From Anatilimnocola floriformis (lineage in GTDB: Bacteria; Planctomycetota; Planctomycetia; Pirellulales; Pirellulaceae): 64,000 bases of DNA. Location of the stretch: contig NZ_JAMLFW010000001.1 of assembly GCF_024256385.1 (NCBI RefSeq), positions 2,232,001-2,296,000 of the forward strand. The letters run 5' to 3'. The notes below the pieces were generated by a model. It was not told the DNA's origin, did not search any database, and saw only the letters and a program-made list of their open reading frames with translations. Shown here in pieces: positions 1-8,307 of this stretch (the stretch's first letter is position 1; every line of letters starts with the position of its first letter). The position numbers and the translations under genes are program-made.

Positions 1-621
1 CCACGAGCCGCCACGCCGATCGTGGTGATCGACATCGCCAAGGTCTTCAAGGGTCACTATCGCTTTAATCAGCAGATGGGCGACATCAAGAAAGACATCG
101 AAGACTTCGATGGCTATGTCAAGAACGAAACCAACAAGCTCAAGGCCATGGGCGAAGCCCTGCAGAGCTATCGAGCCGGTTCGCTCGAATACAAGCAAAA
201 GGAAGAAGAGGCCGCTCGCCTGACTTCCGACCTGCAAGTCAAAGTCGGCCTGAAGAAGAAAGAGCTCCTCGAAAACGAAGCTCGCGTCTACTTCAACGTC
301 TACCGCGATCTGGAACAGAAGGTTGCGATCTTCGCTCAGCAGAACCAGATCATGATGGTTCTCCGCTTTAACAGCGACGAGATGAAGGAAGACGATCGCA
401 ACAGCGTGCTGCAAGGCGTGAACCGCGCGGTTGTGTACTACAACCCGGGCCTCGACGTGACGCAGCACTTGCTGGTGGAACTCAACCGCGGTGTGCCTCC
501 CTACAACCCGCCAGCTCCGGCCGGTGGCGCGACGGGCCCGCAGGCCAACAACAACTTCAACAACCGTCCGCAGATTCCAGGACCGAATGGTCAGCCAGTT
601 CAGCCGAACCGGCCCCGGTAA
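1..621 (+). CDS. OmpH/Skp-family periplasmic chaperone, 5' truncated by the window edge
   Basis: The frame is open from base 1, so the gene starts upstream and only its last 206 codons are visible. The visible part starts with a VVIDIAKVF strand. A long Lys/Glu-rich region predicted as coiled coil follows, then a VVYYNPGLDVT segment, as expected for the OmpH/Skp (PF03938) fold. Known members hold unfolded outer-membrane proteins in the periplasm. The C-terminus ends in a Pro/Asn/Gly-rich tail of about 35 residues that is not part of the usual fold and is probably disordered. The gene lies just ahead of lpxC and lpxA, echoing the skp-lpx neighbourhood of Proteobacteria. A signal peptide cannot be assessed because the start is missing. 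Confidence 0.8.
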   Translation, partial: PRAATPIVVIDIAKVFKGHYRFNQQMGDIKKDIEDFDGYVKNETNKLKAMGEALQSYRAGSLEYKQKEEEAARLTSDLQVKVGLKKKELLENEARVYFNVYRDLEQKVAIFAQQNQIMMVLRFNSDEMKEDDRNSVLQGVNRAVVYYNPGLDVTQHLLVELNRGVPPYNPPAPAGGATGPQANNNFNNRPQIPGPNGQPVQPNRPR

Positions 622-757
622 CTGCGGTTGGACGTAGTCACTTTCACCGGCCCGGAATCCTGCAAACCGTGGTCGGTGGTATCGCGTGGTCTGGCTCTGG
701 AAAATCTTCCTGCGGCTGGTCTCGCTTCCTTCACCACCTTGAGCTGATGCAACTTTG

Positions 758-1642
758 ATGGCTGTGTTGCGAAAACAACAGACGCTGGCCCGCGTGGCCG
801 AATTTACCGGGTATGGATATTGGAGCGGCAAAGACGTTCGCGTCGAGCTGCGGCCTGCTGAAGTCGACTCCGGACTGCAGTTTGTCCGGGCCGATCTCGC
901 GCCGCACATTCGCATTGCCGCCGATGCCCGCAATCGACTGGAAGCGCCGCGGCGAACCACGCTGGCTGCTGGCAACGCTCAAGTCGAAATGGTCGAACAC
1001 ATTATGGCCGCACTGTACGGCCTGCAGATCGACAACTGCGAAATCTGGGTCGATCAGCAAGAGATGCCCGGCCTCGATGGCAGCAGTCAGGCCGTGATCG
1101 ACGCGATCGATTCGGTTGGCATTATCGAACAAGAAGCTCCCAGCAAACGGCTCGTCATTTCGGAAGTGACACGCGTTGGCGATGACGAAAGCTGGGTCGA
1201 AGCCCGCCCGCACAAACACGCCGGCCTGAGTGGCTTGGTCGTGAAATACCGTCTCGATTATGGCCCCGAATGCCCCATCGGCCGCGAGACGATCGAAGTC
1301 AAAGTGAATCCCAAATCCTTCCGGCAGGAACTGGCTTCGGCCCGTACGTTCCTGCTGGAAGAAGAAGCCAACTGGCTCCGCTCGCGCGGCCTCGGCACGC
1401 GGGTGACGAACCAAGACCTGTTGATCTTCGGCCAGAACGGCTTGATCGACAACACGCTCCGTTTCGAAAACGAATGTGTCCGTCACAAGACACTCGATTT
1501 GGTCGGCGACCTCGCACTCGCGGGCTGCGAACTGGTCGGCAATGTTCACGCTCACCGCAGCGGCCATCGTTTGAATGCCGAACTCGTTCGCGCGTTGCTG
1601 CAAGAAGGTCGCATCGAAGGCGGCCTGCGAATGACTGGCTAA
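758..1642 (+). CDS. lpxC: UDP-3-O-acyl-N-acetylglucosamine deacetylase LpxC
   Basis: This 294-residue protein matches LpxC, the zinc amidase for the committed step of lipid A synthesis. Three family motifs are visible. VEHIMAAL carries the first zinc histidine and the catalytic glutamate. RHKTLDLVGDL carries the second histidine and the aspartate ligand. HRSGHRLN carries the catalytic histidine. The GLDGSS motif lies between them. Length is close to the usual 300 residues, with no FabZ fusion. An in-frame TTG at 755 directly precedes ATG 758; the ATG is the better start. The order with the upstream OmpH-like gene and downstream lpxA supports an envelope operon. Confidence 0.93.
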   Translation: MAVLRKQQTLARVAEFTGYGYWSGKDVRVELRPAEVDSGLQFVRADLAPHIRIAADARNRLEAPRRTTLAAGNAQVEMVEHIMAALYGLQIDNCEIWVDQQEMPGLDGSSQAVIDAIDSVGIIEQEAPSKRLVISEVTRVGDDESWVEARPHKHAGLSGLVVKYRLDYGPECPIGRETIEVKVNPKSFRQELASARTFLLEEEANWLRSRGLGTRVTNQDLLIFGQNGLIDNTLRFENECVRHKTLDLVGDLALAGCELVGNVHAHRSGHRLNAELVRALLQEGRIEGGLRMTG

Positions 1643-1787
1643 GGAGGGGCTAGGAACTAGGAGCTAGGATCTGGGGAAAGACCTGCAGGTACTAACTTCG
1701 AGCGTTCTGCTTCTTCTAAATTCACCAACAATCACCCCAATCAAACTCTGAACCCTAGCTCCTAGATCCCAGCCCCCAGTTCCTCCC
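1643..1787. repeat. Inverted pair of heptanucleotide repeat tracts between lpxC and lpxA
   Basis: The 145-bp gap holds two tracts with 7-bp periodicity. The left tract (about 1650-1677) reads as successive CTAGGAA, CTAGGAG, CTAGGAT and CTGGGGA units. The right tract (about 1753-1787), read on the minus strand, gives CTGGGGG, CTGGGAT, CTAGGAG and CTAGGGT. The consensus is roughly CTRGGRN. Because the tracts are inverted, they can pair into a stem of about 24 bp whose mismatches are nearly all transitions. The right tract ends immediately before the lpxA start codon and includes a CCTCCC stretch, so no normal Shine-Dalgarno is visible there. Confidence 0.75.
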
Positions 1788-2594
1788 ATGCCAACCCACA
1801 TTCATCCGAGCGCGGTCATCGATCCGCGAGCTGAAATCCACGACAACGTGGAAGTGGGGCCGCATTGCGTGGTCGGGCCGCTCTGCAGCATTGGCGAAGG
1901 GACGCAACTGATCGCCAATGTCACGATCATGGGGCGCGTGACTCTCGGCCGGGGCAATAAAGTTTTCCCGGGCGCGGTTCTCGGCGGCGATCCTCAAGAC
2001 ATCAGCTATCGCGGCACCGATACGCAAGTCATTGTCGGCGACGACAACCTGATTCGCGAAGGTGTAACCATCAATCGCGGCAGCGAAAAAGAAGACGGCA
2101 TTACGTCCGTCGGCAACAGCTGCTTCCTGATGGCCGGCAGCCACATCGCGCACGACTGCAAAGTCGGCAGCCGAGTGATCATGGCCAATGCGACGCTCCT
2201 TGGCGGTCACGTGCATGTGCACGACGACGCTACGATCTCGGGCGGAGTCGCTGTCCATCACTTCTCCACCATCGGCAGCTTCAGCTTCACCGGCGGCCTG
2301 AGCCGCGTGTTGCACGACGTGCCGCCGTACATGCTGGCCGAAGGAAATCCTTCGCGACCGCGGTGCATCAACCTGGTGGCACTCAAACGAAACAATTTTT
2401 CAGCCGATTCGATTCGGGCCCTCGCCGAAGCCCATCGCCTGATCTTTCGCGCTCGCGTTGGTTTGGATCACGCGCGAGAACTGTTGCGGGCCGGCGATCT
2501 GCTGATGCCCGCGGTTAATCATCTCCTTCATTTTCTGCAAAATCAGCACGAAGGTCGCCATGGTCGCGGCCGGGATCGCCGGAGAGCCGCATGA
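1788..2594 (+). CDS. lpxA: Acyl-ACP--UDP-N-acetylglucosamine O-acyltransferase LpxA
   Basis: The 268-residue protein starts with THIHPSAVIDPRAEI and continues with left-handed beta-helix hexapeptide repeats (VGPHCVVGPLCSIGEG and many more). It also has the LpxA signatures GGDPQDISYRG and REGVTINRG. SHIAHDCKVG contains the catalytic histidine. A C-terminal helical domain follows (residues about 190-250). LpxA transfers a hydroxyacyl chain from ACP to UDP-GlcNAc, the first reaction of lipid A synthesis. The last 15 residues are unusually rich in Arg, Gly and His. The stop overlaps the next start in ATGA, so the next gene is probably translationally coupled. Confidence 0.95.
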   Translation: MPTHIHPSAVIDPRAEIHDNVEVGPHCVVGPLCSIGEGTQLIANVTIMGRVTLGRGNKVFPGAVLGGDPQDISYRGTDTQVIVGDDNLIREGVTINRGSEKEDGITSVGNSCFLMAGSHIAHDCKVGSRVIMANATLLGGHVHVHDDATISGGVAVHHFSTIGSFSFTGGLSRVLHDVPPYMLAEGNPSRPRCINLVALKRNNFSADSIRALAEAHRLIFRARVGLDHARELLRAGDLLMPAVNHLLHFLQNQHEGRHGRGRDRRRAA

Positions 2595-3673
2595 GTGAGT
2601 CATCTTCAACCTCGCTGCGTTTGGCCGTCATCGGGGCGGGGCACTTGGGGAAGATTCACGCCCGGTTAGCGAAGCAATTGACCGGCGCCAATCTCATCGC
2701 TGTTGTCGATCCAGTGGAAGTCTCGCGAACTTCCGTCGCCACCGAACTGCAAGTTCCGACGTTCGACGACTATCATCCGCTGCTCAAAGACTTCGACGCC
2801 GCTATCGTCGCCACGCCGACGCAATTTCATCACGCGGTGGTCATGGAACTGCTCGAGCACGGCAAGCATGTGCTCGTCGAAAAGCCGATCGCCTCGACGA
2901 ATGCCGAAGCACAGGAAATGGTTGCTGCCGCTGCCACCCGCGATCTGGTGCTGCAGGTCGGCCATGTCGAACGCTTCAATCCGGCCTGGATTCCCGTTCG
3001 CGCACAAATTCAATCGCCGCGGTTCGTCGCGGCCCGCCGTTTGGCTCCTTATACCTGCCGCTCGACCGACGTTGGCGTCGTGCTCGATCTGATGATTCAT
3101 GATCTCGACCTCGTGCTGAATCTCGTTCCCGAAGAAGTGGTCGACGTGCAAGCCGTCGGCGCTGCTGTCGTCGGGCCGCATGAAGATTGGGCCGAAGCCC
3201 GCCTGACTTTCGCCAACGGCTGCGTGGCTCAGTTCAGCGCTTCGCGCGTCAGCCCGGTTGTCGTTCGCTCGATTGATGTTTGCGACGAGCAGGGTTTCGC
3301 TTCGGTCGATTTCAACACCAAATCGGCCCGCACGCTCACACCATCGGCCGCAGTGCAGCAACGACAGATCGACCTTGGCCGCCTGTCGCCGGTGGAAAAG
3401 GTTGAGTTCAAAGACAAGTTCTTCACCGAGCACCTGGCGAAGACCGATCTCACCGTCACCGATCATAATGCCATCTTGGAAGAGCAACGCGACTTCTGCC
3501 GAGCGATTCACGACGGCACGCTGCCGCAAGTGACCGGCCAGGATGGTTGGCGGGCTCTCGAGACGGCTGAGCGAATCGTCGCTGCCATCGCTGCTGGCCA
3601 GAGTCGTCCGTCGCGCCACACGTTGCGTGGGCCACACTGGTCGCAAGTGCCTGCCCATCGCAAGGCGAGCTAA
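2591..3673 (+). CDS. Gfo/Idh/MocA-family NAD(P)-dependent oxidoreductase, possibly GnnA-like
   Basis: A 360-residue dehydrogenase with an N-terminal Rossmann motif (VIGAGHLGKIHARLA, residues about 13-27). The EKPI motif of the Gfo/Idh/MocA family follows (near residue 97; HVLVEKPIA), then GHVERFNPAW and a C-terminal sheet domain. The start overlaps the lpxA stop by four bases, so the two are probably co-translated. In Acidithiobacillus and Leptospira, the lpxA-associated Gfo/Idh/MocA enzyme GnnA oxidises UDP-GlcNAc at C3, giving lipid A with extra amide-linked chains. The context suggests that role here. The partner aminotransferase GnnB is not in this window, so the substrate remains an inference. 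The family call is firm. Confidence 0.85.
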   Translation: MSESSSTSLRLAVIGAGHLGKIHARLAKQLTGANLIAVVDPVEVSRTSVATELQVPTFDDYHPLLKDFDAAIVATPTQFHHAVVMELLEHGKHVLVEKPIASTNAEAQEMVAAAATRDLVLQVGHVERFNPAWIPVRAQIQSPRFVAARRLAPYTCRSTDVGVVLDLMIHDLDLVLNLVPEEVVDVQAVGAAVVGPHEDWAEARLTFANGCVAQFSASRVSPVVVRSIDVCDEQGFASVDFNTKSARTLTPSAAVQQRQIDLGRLSPVEKVEFKDKFFTEHLAKTDLTVTDHNAILEEQRDFCRAIHDGTLPQVTGQDGWRALETAERIVAAIAAGQSRPSRHTLRGPHWSQVPAHRKAS

Positions 3674-3734
3674 TCGCCTCGAAAATTCTCTCGCCTGTGA
3701 CCGACACGGCGAAATTCGGATTAGAATTTCGCCT

Positions 3735-5825
3735 ATGAAAACCAACCTCTCTCTCGGCGTTGTTTTGAGTCTCTTTCTCTGCGCCTCGCTGCGCGCGGCT
3801 GAGTACGACGTGGTCGTGTATGGCGGTACGAGCGCGGGCGTGACGGCTGCCGTGCAAGCCAAGAAGATGGGGAAGACGGTGGTCATCGTCGGCCCCGACA
3901 AGCATCTCGGCGGTCTATCGAGCGGCGGCCTGGGCTTCACCGATACGGGCAACAAAGCAGTCATCGGCGGCTTGTCGCGCGATTTCTATCACCGCGTGTG
4001 GAAGGAATATCAAAAACCCGACACGTGGAAGTGGCAGAAGCAAAACGAGTACGGCAACAAGGGCCAGGGAACGCCCGCGATCGACGGTGAGAACCGCACG
4101 CAGTGGATCTTCGAGCCGAGCGTTGCCGAGCGCGTGTTCGAGAGCTTCGTGAAGGATTTTGAGATTCCCGTCGATCGCGACGAATGGCTCGATCGCAAGA
4201 GTGGCGTGAAAAAGACCGACGGGCGGATCAGCAGCATCACGATGCTTTCCGGCAAGAAGTACACCGGCAAGATGTTCATCGACGCGACGTACGAAGGCGA
4301 TCTGCTCGCTGCCGCGGGCGTCGATTATCACGTCGGCCGCGAAGCGAACTCGGTCTATGGCGAGAAGTGGAACGGCATCCAAGTGGGCGTGCTCCATCAC
4401 CGGCATCACTTCGGCGCCGTGAAAGAAAAGATCAGTCCATACGTCGTGCCCGGCGATCCCAAGTCGGGCGTCCTGCCGCGAATCAGCGCCGAGCCGCCGG
4501 GCAACTACGGCGAAGGTGACAAGCGCGTGCAGGCCTATTGCTATCGCTACTGCGTGACCGATCACGCCGAGAATCGCATTCCGTTTCCGAAGCCCGAGGG
4601 TTATGACCCGAAGCAGTACGAACTGCTGGTGCGCGTCTACGAAGCCGGTTGGCGTGAGACGTTTGACAAGTTCGATCCGGTGCCGAACCACAAAACCGAT
4701 ACGAACAATCACGGTCCCTTTAGCACCGACAACATCGGAATGAACTACGACTATCCCGAGGCAACTTACGAACGCCGCAAGGAGATTCTCGCCGAGCATC
4801 GGACTTATCAGCAGGGCTGGCTGTACTTCATCGCCAATGATCCGCGCGTGCCGAAGGATACGCAGGAAAAGATGAAGAAACTCGGCCTGCCGAAGGATGA
4901 ATTCACCGACAACGGGAATTGGCCGCATCAGATTTACGTGCGTGAAGCCCGCCGGATGATCGGCCAGTTTGTGATGACCGAAAACGAACTGACGAAGAAA
5001 AAGCCGACGCCCGATTCCGTCGGCATGGGAAGCTACACGATCGATTCGCACAATGTGCAGCGCTACATCACACCCGAAGGCTACGTGCAAAACGAAGGCG
5101 ACATCGGTGTGGGCATCACGCCCTACTCGATCGCGTATGGTTCGCTCGTGCCGAAGAAGGCCCAGTGCGAAAACTTGCTCGTGCCGATCTGCGTCAGCAG
5201 TACGCACATCGCCTTTGGCAGCATTCGCATGGAACCGGTATTCATGATCCTCGGCCAGAGCGCCGCCACGGCCGCGGTGATGGCCATCGATTCGAAGATT
5301 GCTGTGCAGGACGTGCCGTACGCCAAACTGCGCGAGCAACTCGAAAAGGATGGCCAGGTGTTGGAATATGCGAGCGCCGCGCCGAGCGGCAAGGAAAAGA
5401 CCTTTGTCGATCCGAAAAAACTCCCCGGTGTTGTGATCGATGACGACGAAGCCAAGTTGACTGGCGACTGGAAGAGCAGCTCGGCAGCGCCGGATTTTGT
5501 CGGCATCGCCTATCGCCACGACGACAAGACCAACGACGGCAAAGCGTCGGCCCGCTTCGAAGCCAAGTTACCGAAGCCCGGTCGGTATGAAGTGCGGCTC
5601 GCCTTCCCGCCGAACGGCAATCGCTCGGCCAAGGTGCAGGTCGAAGTGCACTCCAGCGGCAGCACGAAGACGTTAACCGTCGATCAGCGGCAAACGCCCG
5701 AGATCGAAAAGCTCTTTCACTCGCTGGGCGAATTCGAGTTTGCGGACAGCGGCGCCGTAGTGATTTCCAACGGCGGTTCGAATGGTTACGTCGTGATCGA
5801 CGCAGTGCAGTGGCTGCCGAAGTAG
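3735..5825 (+). CDS. Secreted FAD-dependent oxidoreductase with C-terminal golvesin/xanthan-lyase-like domain
   Basis: ATG 3735 is chosen because it begins a clear signal peptide (MKTNLSLGVVLSLFLCASLRA), although the frame is open further upstream. The mature protein opens directly with a dinucleotide-binding motif (YDVVVYGGTSAGVTAA, residues about 24-39) and continues as a PF12831-type FAD oxidoreductase to about residue 560. The last 130 residues form a separate beta-rich domain ending in GYVVIDAVQWLPK, typical of the golvesin C-terminal-like module found on polysaccharide-active secreted enzymes. Length is 696 residues. The substrate is unknown. Planctomycetes carry many paralogues of this family, often linked to polysaccharide use. 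Confidence 0.82.
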   Translation: MKTNLSLGVVLSLFLCASLRAAEYDVVVYGGTSAGVTAAVQAKKMGKTVVIVGPDKHLGGLSSGGLGFTDTGNKAVIGGLSRDFYHRVWKEYQKPDTWKWQKQNEYGNKGQGTPAIDGENRTQWIFEPSVAERVFESFVKDFEIPVDRDEWLDRKSGVKKTDGRISSITMLSGKKYTGKMFIDATYEGDLLAAAGVDYHVGREANSVYGEKWNGIQVGVLHHRHHFGAVKEKISPYVVPGDPKSGVLPRISAEPPGNYGEGDKRVQAYCYRYCVTDHAENRIPFPKPEGYDPKQYELLVRVYEAGWRETFDKFDPVPNHKTDTNNHGPFSTDNIGMNYDYPEATYERRKEILAEHRTYQQGWLYFIANDPRVPKDTQEKMKKLGLPKDEFTDNGNWPHQIYVREARRMIGQFVMTENELTKKKPTPDSVGMGSYTIDSHNVQRYITPEGYVQNEGDIGVGITPYSIAYGSLVPKKAQCENLLVPICVSSTHIAFGSIRMEPVFMILGQSAATAAVMAIDSKIAVQDVPYAKLREQLEKDGQVLEYASAAPSGKEKTFVDPKKLPGVVIDDDEAKLTGDWKSSSAAPDFVGIAYRHDDKTNDGKASARFEAKLPKPGRYEVRLAFPPNGNRSAKVQVEVHSSGSTKTLTVDQRQTPEIEKLFHSLGEFEFADSGAVVISNGGSNGYVVIDAVQWLPK

Positions 5826-5873
5826 CTTTGGAACAGGCTTTGCACTTCGGGGACGCCACCGAAAGGAACCTGC

Positions 5874-6794
5874 ATGAATAGCCCCGAAGTCCATTCTGAA
5901 GTGAAAGTGGTCAACACGATTGACCTCGATACGGCCATCGTGCCCGATCCGCGGCGCTCGCTGGCAGTTCATTGTTGCGGCGCGACCGACAAAGGCCAGG
6001 TGCGGCCGAATAACGAAGATCAGTTCCTCGTCGCGCAGCTTAGCAAAGCCCTGCGGGTGCTGAAGACCAGTTTGCCCCAGTCGAAAACGCGGCATAGCAG
6101 CGACTGTAGTCATCTATTTATCGTCGCCGACGGCATGGGTGGTCACGCGGCGGGCGAACAGGCCAGCGCGCTGGCGATCGATTCAGTCGAGACGTATGTG
6201 CTCGAGGCGCTCAAGTGGTTCGCTCACAAGCACGGTGATGACGACGACCAACTGCTCGCTGAGTTTCGTCAGGCCTTGGGGCTCGCGCATGAACGCGTGC
6301 GTCATGAAGCCGTCGAGCACCCCGAGCTGCACGGCATGGGAACGACGCTGACGTTGGCGTATAGCTTGAACGACCAGTTGTTTGTCGCCCACGTCGGCGA
6401 CAGCCGGTGCTATCTGTTTCGCGAGCGGATTTTGTTCAGCGTTACGCAAGATCATACGCTGGTCGAAGAAATGGTCCGCAAGGGCATGCTCACGCCCGAA
6501 GAAGCCGTCACGCATCGCTGGCGGCACGTCATCACTAGCACCGTCGGCGGCGAATCAGAAAAGGTTCGGATTGATGTGCATCGGTTGCATTTGCAGCCCG
6601 GCGATGTTGTGCTTCTTTGTTCCGACGGTCTGACCGAGATGCAAAACGGCGATCAAATCGCGGCGATCTTGCAAAACGTCACCGATCCGGAAGCGGCTTG
6701 TCAGCGACTGATTGCTGCCGCCAACGAAGCCGGCGGCAAAGACAACATCACGGTTGTCGTAGCCGCATTTAGCGAGGCCGAGTGCGAAGGCTGA
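5874..6794 (+). CDS. PP2C-family protein serine/threonine phosphatase
   Basis: The 306-residue protein carries the PPM/PP2C metal-binding motifs in order: RPNNEDQF, DGMGGHAAGE, GTTLTLAYS, HVGDSRCYLF, TQDHTLVEEM, LLCSDGLTE and GGKDNITVVV. All aspartates needed for the two-metal centre are present. It is a cytosolic, single-domain Stp/PrpC-like phosphatase, with a roughly 35-residue leader that lacks a signal peptide. An AAGGA Shine-Dalgarno lies just upstream of ATG 5874. It is the only protein phosphatase recognised in a window with four Ser/Thr kinases, so it could oppose them, but no kinase is adjacent. Confidence 0.92.
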   Translation: MNSPEVHSEVKVVNTIDLDTAIVPDPRRSLAVHCCGATDKGQVRPNNEDQFLVAQLSKALRVLKTSLPQSKTRHSSDCSHLFIVADGMGGHAAGEQASALAIDSVETYVLEALKWFAHKHGDDDDQLLAEFRQALGLAHERVRHEAVEHPELHGMGTTLTLAYSLNDQLFVAHVGDSRCYLFRERILFSVTQDHTLVEEMVRKGMLTPEEAVTHRWRHVITSTVGGESEKVRIDVHRLHLQPGDVVLLCSDGLTEMQNGDQIAAILQNVTDPEAACQRLIAAANEAGGKDNITVVVAAFSEAECEG

Positions 6795-6828
6795 GAACCC
6801 GCAGAATCATCTAGAACGGAGATCTAGC

Positions 6829-7062
6829 ATGGCCGACGTAACCATTCGCGTTCGGGACAACGGGCCGCTGCTCGTCGAAGGACCCGCGACGGTGATCGAT
6901 GCCGAAGGGAAGAAGTTCGAGATTCCCGTCGGCAAGCCGGCCATTGCGCTCTGTCGCTGCGGTCAATCACTACGCCGGCCGTTCTGCGATGCATCGCACA
7001 AGGCGTGCAACTTTGCTGCGGTAGATCGCGCCACGCCGAAGCCAGAAACACCGCCAGCGTAA
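6829..7062 (+). CDS. Small CDGSH-type iron-sulfur protein
   Basis: A 77-residue protein with one CDGSH-type motif, CRCGQSLRRPFCDASH (residues about 45-60). The three cysteines and one histidine ligate a 2Fe-2S cluster in mitoNEET-like proteins. Alanine replaces glycine in the CDGSH core, a frequent bacterial variant. The N-terminal half is a short beta-rich segment containing a GPLLVEG motif, as in other stand-alone bacterial members. There is no signal or membrane anchor. A GGAG Shine-Dalgarno precedes the start. The gene lies 34 bp after the phosphatase gene and is probably co-transcribed with it. Its role is probably redox or cluster transfer, and the partner is unknown. Confidence 0.88.
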   Translation: MADVTIRVRDNGPLLVEGPATVIDAEGKKFEIPVGKPAIALCRCGQSLRRPFCDASHKACNFAAVDRATPKPETPPA

Positions 7063-7072
7063 ATCAGAAAGA

Positions 7073-8041
7073 CTAGCGGTCGCGGCGGTTTTGTTTCCGC
7101 ATCCACCGCCGTCGACCAGGCGAGGCATCGTCGGGCGATTCACTGCCGAGACCGTAGTCGACGAGTTCCAGTGAAGACCGCCTAGTCACAGCAGTTCCCG
7201 CGGCATCGCGTTCTTGGGCAGAGTGATTCACCACGCCACCGGGAACATCGGCCGATTGAATCTCGACGGTCACGCTCGAGCTCTTGGTCCCTTGATAGTT
7301 CGTCCGCACATACGCGACCGGCTTGAGCATGCCGGCGACGCGGAAGGGCAGATTTGCGGCGATCACTTCCACAGTCGTGCTCGTGGCGGGTTGCGTCGAA
7401 CCCTCGAGCGGCGTGATGCTCGATTCTCGTTTGAGTAGATAAGGAAATTGCGTTGTCGTGTAATGCACCACAGTCTGCCGTCGCTGCCCATCGCGCTCGC
7501 TGATGGCCTGGCGAATTTCGCAGGCGACGTGGCGGCCGTTGAGTTCCAGTTCGCTGGAACTCATTTTTCGCAGGCCCGTTCCACTGTTGGGCGTCGCTGC
7601 CAGGTCGCCCCAATAGCTGTGCCGTGTCACTTGCGGTGGATTCGCAAACCGTCGCCCCGCTACTTCTACGGTCGATTCGACGCGCAGCTGATATTCATGA
7701 TCGTCGGCAGCGACGAGCGTGGTTTTCGTCTCGGTCAGACTCGTGGTGACGATGCGCCCTTGCGGGTCGAGCGTTTCCGAAGTCACGCGCACCGTCTTCC
7801 AAGACCCCACGGGGAATCGTCCCCACGGATGAGCCTCTGGCGGCAACTGACCATCGGGTGGCGACTCAGGCTGATCATGATCGGGCCGAATGGCAACTGG
7901 TTGCGTCGTTTTGGCCGGTTGAGTAGTTGGCTGAGTGGGAGTCGCTGGCGGCTTTTGTTTTTCTTGTGCCGCGAGCTGAGCAATATCAACGTCGCTGCAG
8001 ATGCAGAGAACGAGGAGCGCAGGCATGAAAATGCGACACAT
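7073..8041 (-). CDS. Secreted protein of unknown function
   Basis: The 322-residue product begins with a plausible signal peptide (MCRIFMPALLVLCICS) followed by a Pro/Thr/Gln-rich linker to about residue 70. The remaining 200 residues look beta-rich, with many Thr/Val/Glu alternations (TVRVTSETLD, LTETKTTLVA, TVEVIAANLPF), and end in an Arg-rich tail (PGRRRWMRKQNRRDR). I do not recognise a family. It converges on the CDGSH gene with only 10 bp between stops. Its own upstream region (8042-8307) is shared with the divergent methyltransferase gene, and I see no convincing promoter there. Confidence 0.6.
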   Translation of the reverse strand: MCRIFMPALLVLCICSDVDIAQLAAQEKQKPPATPTQPTTQPAKTTQPVAIRPDHDQPESPPDGQLPPEAHPWGRFPVGSWKTVRVTSETLDPQGRIVTTSLTETKTTLVAADDHEYQLRVESTVEVAGRRFANPPQVTRHSYWGDLAATPNSGTGLRKMSSSELELNGRHVACEIRQAISERDGQRRQTVVHYTTTQFPYLLKRESSITPLEGSTQPATSTTVEVIAANLPFRVAGMLKPVAYVRTNYQGTKSSSVTVEIQSADVPGGVVNHSAQERDAAGTAVTRRSSLELVDYGLGSESPDDASPGRRRWMRKQNRRDR

Positions 8042-8307
8042 AACAAAAGCCGATTGAGTTGTACATCAAGGTGGTTGCTCAAAACCCTCCGCCACAGGCC
8101 GAGCCGATCAACCACTGAGTTTAGCTACGTCTCAGGGGAGGTTCGATGGTGAAATCTCCCTTTCTGAGAATTGACAGCGGCAAACTGGCTGGAGAAAAGG
8201 TGTGGTTGGCGCGATTGGAGCGACCTTGCCGCCTGCTGAACGACGGCCGCTTTTGCTAAGCTGGGTGTTTCCGCCCCTGCTTTAGCGCTGTCCAGCGAAC
8301 GACACTC

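Noticed and set aside
731-1603. Long minus-strand open frame over lpxC
   Set aside because: Antisense shadow of a clear lpxC; composition is unnatural and no motif is present.
2666-3964. 432-codon minus-strand frame over the oxidoreductase
   Set aside because: Overlaps two well-supported plus-strand genes; a GC-driven shadow.
3915-5519. 534-codon minus-strand frame over the FAD oxidoreductase
   Set aside because: Entirely antisense to a gene with signal peptide and FAD motif; repetitive His/Val-rich translation without domains.
8042-8307. TTGACA at about 8173 as a promoter for the methyltransferase
   Set aside because: No acceptable -10 hexamer at 16-18 bp; not reported as a promoter.
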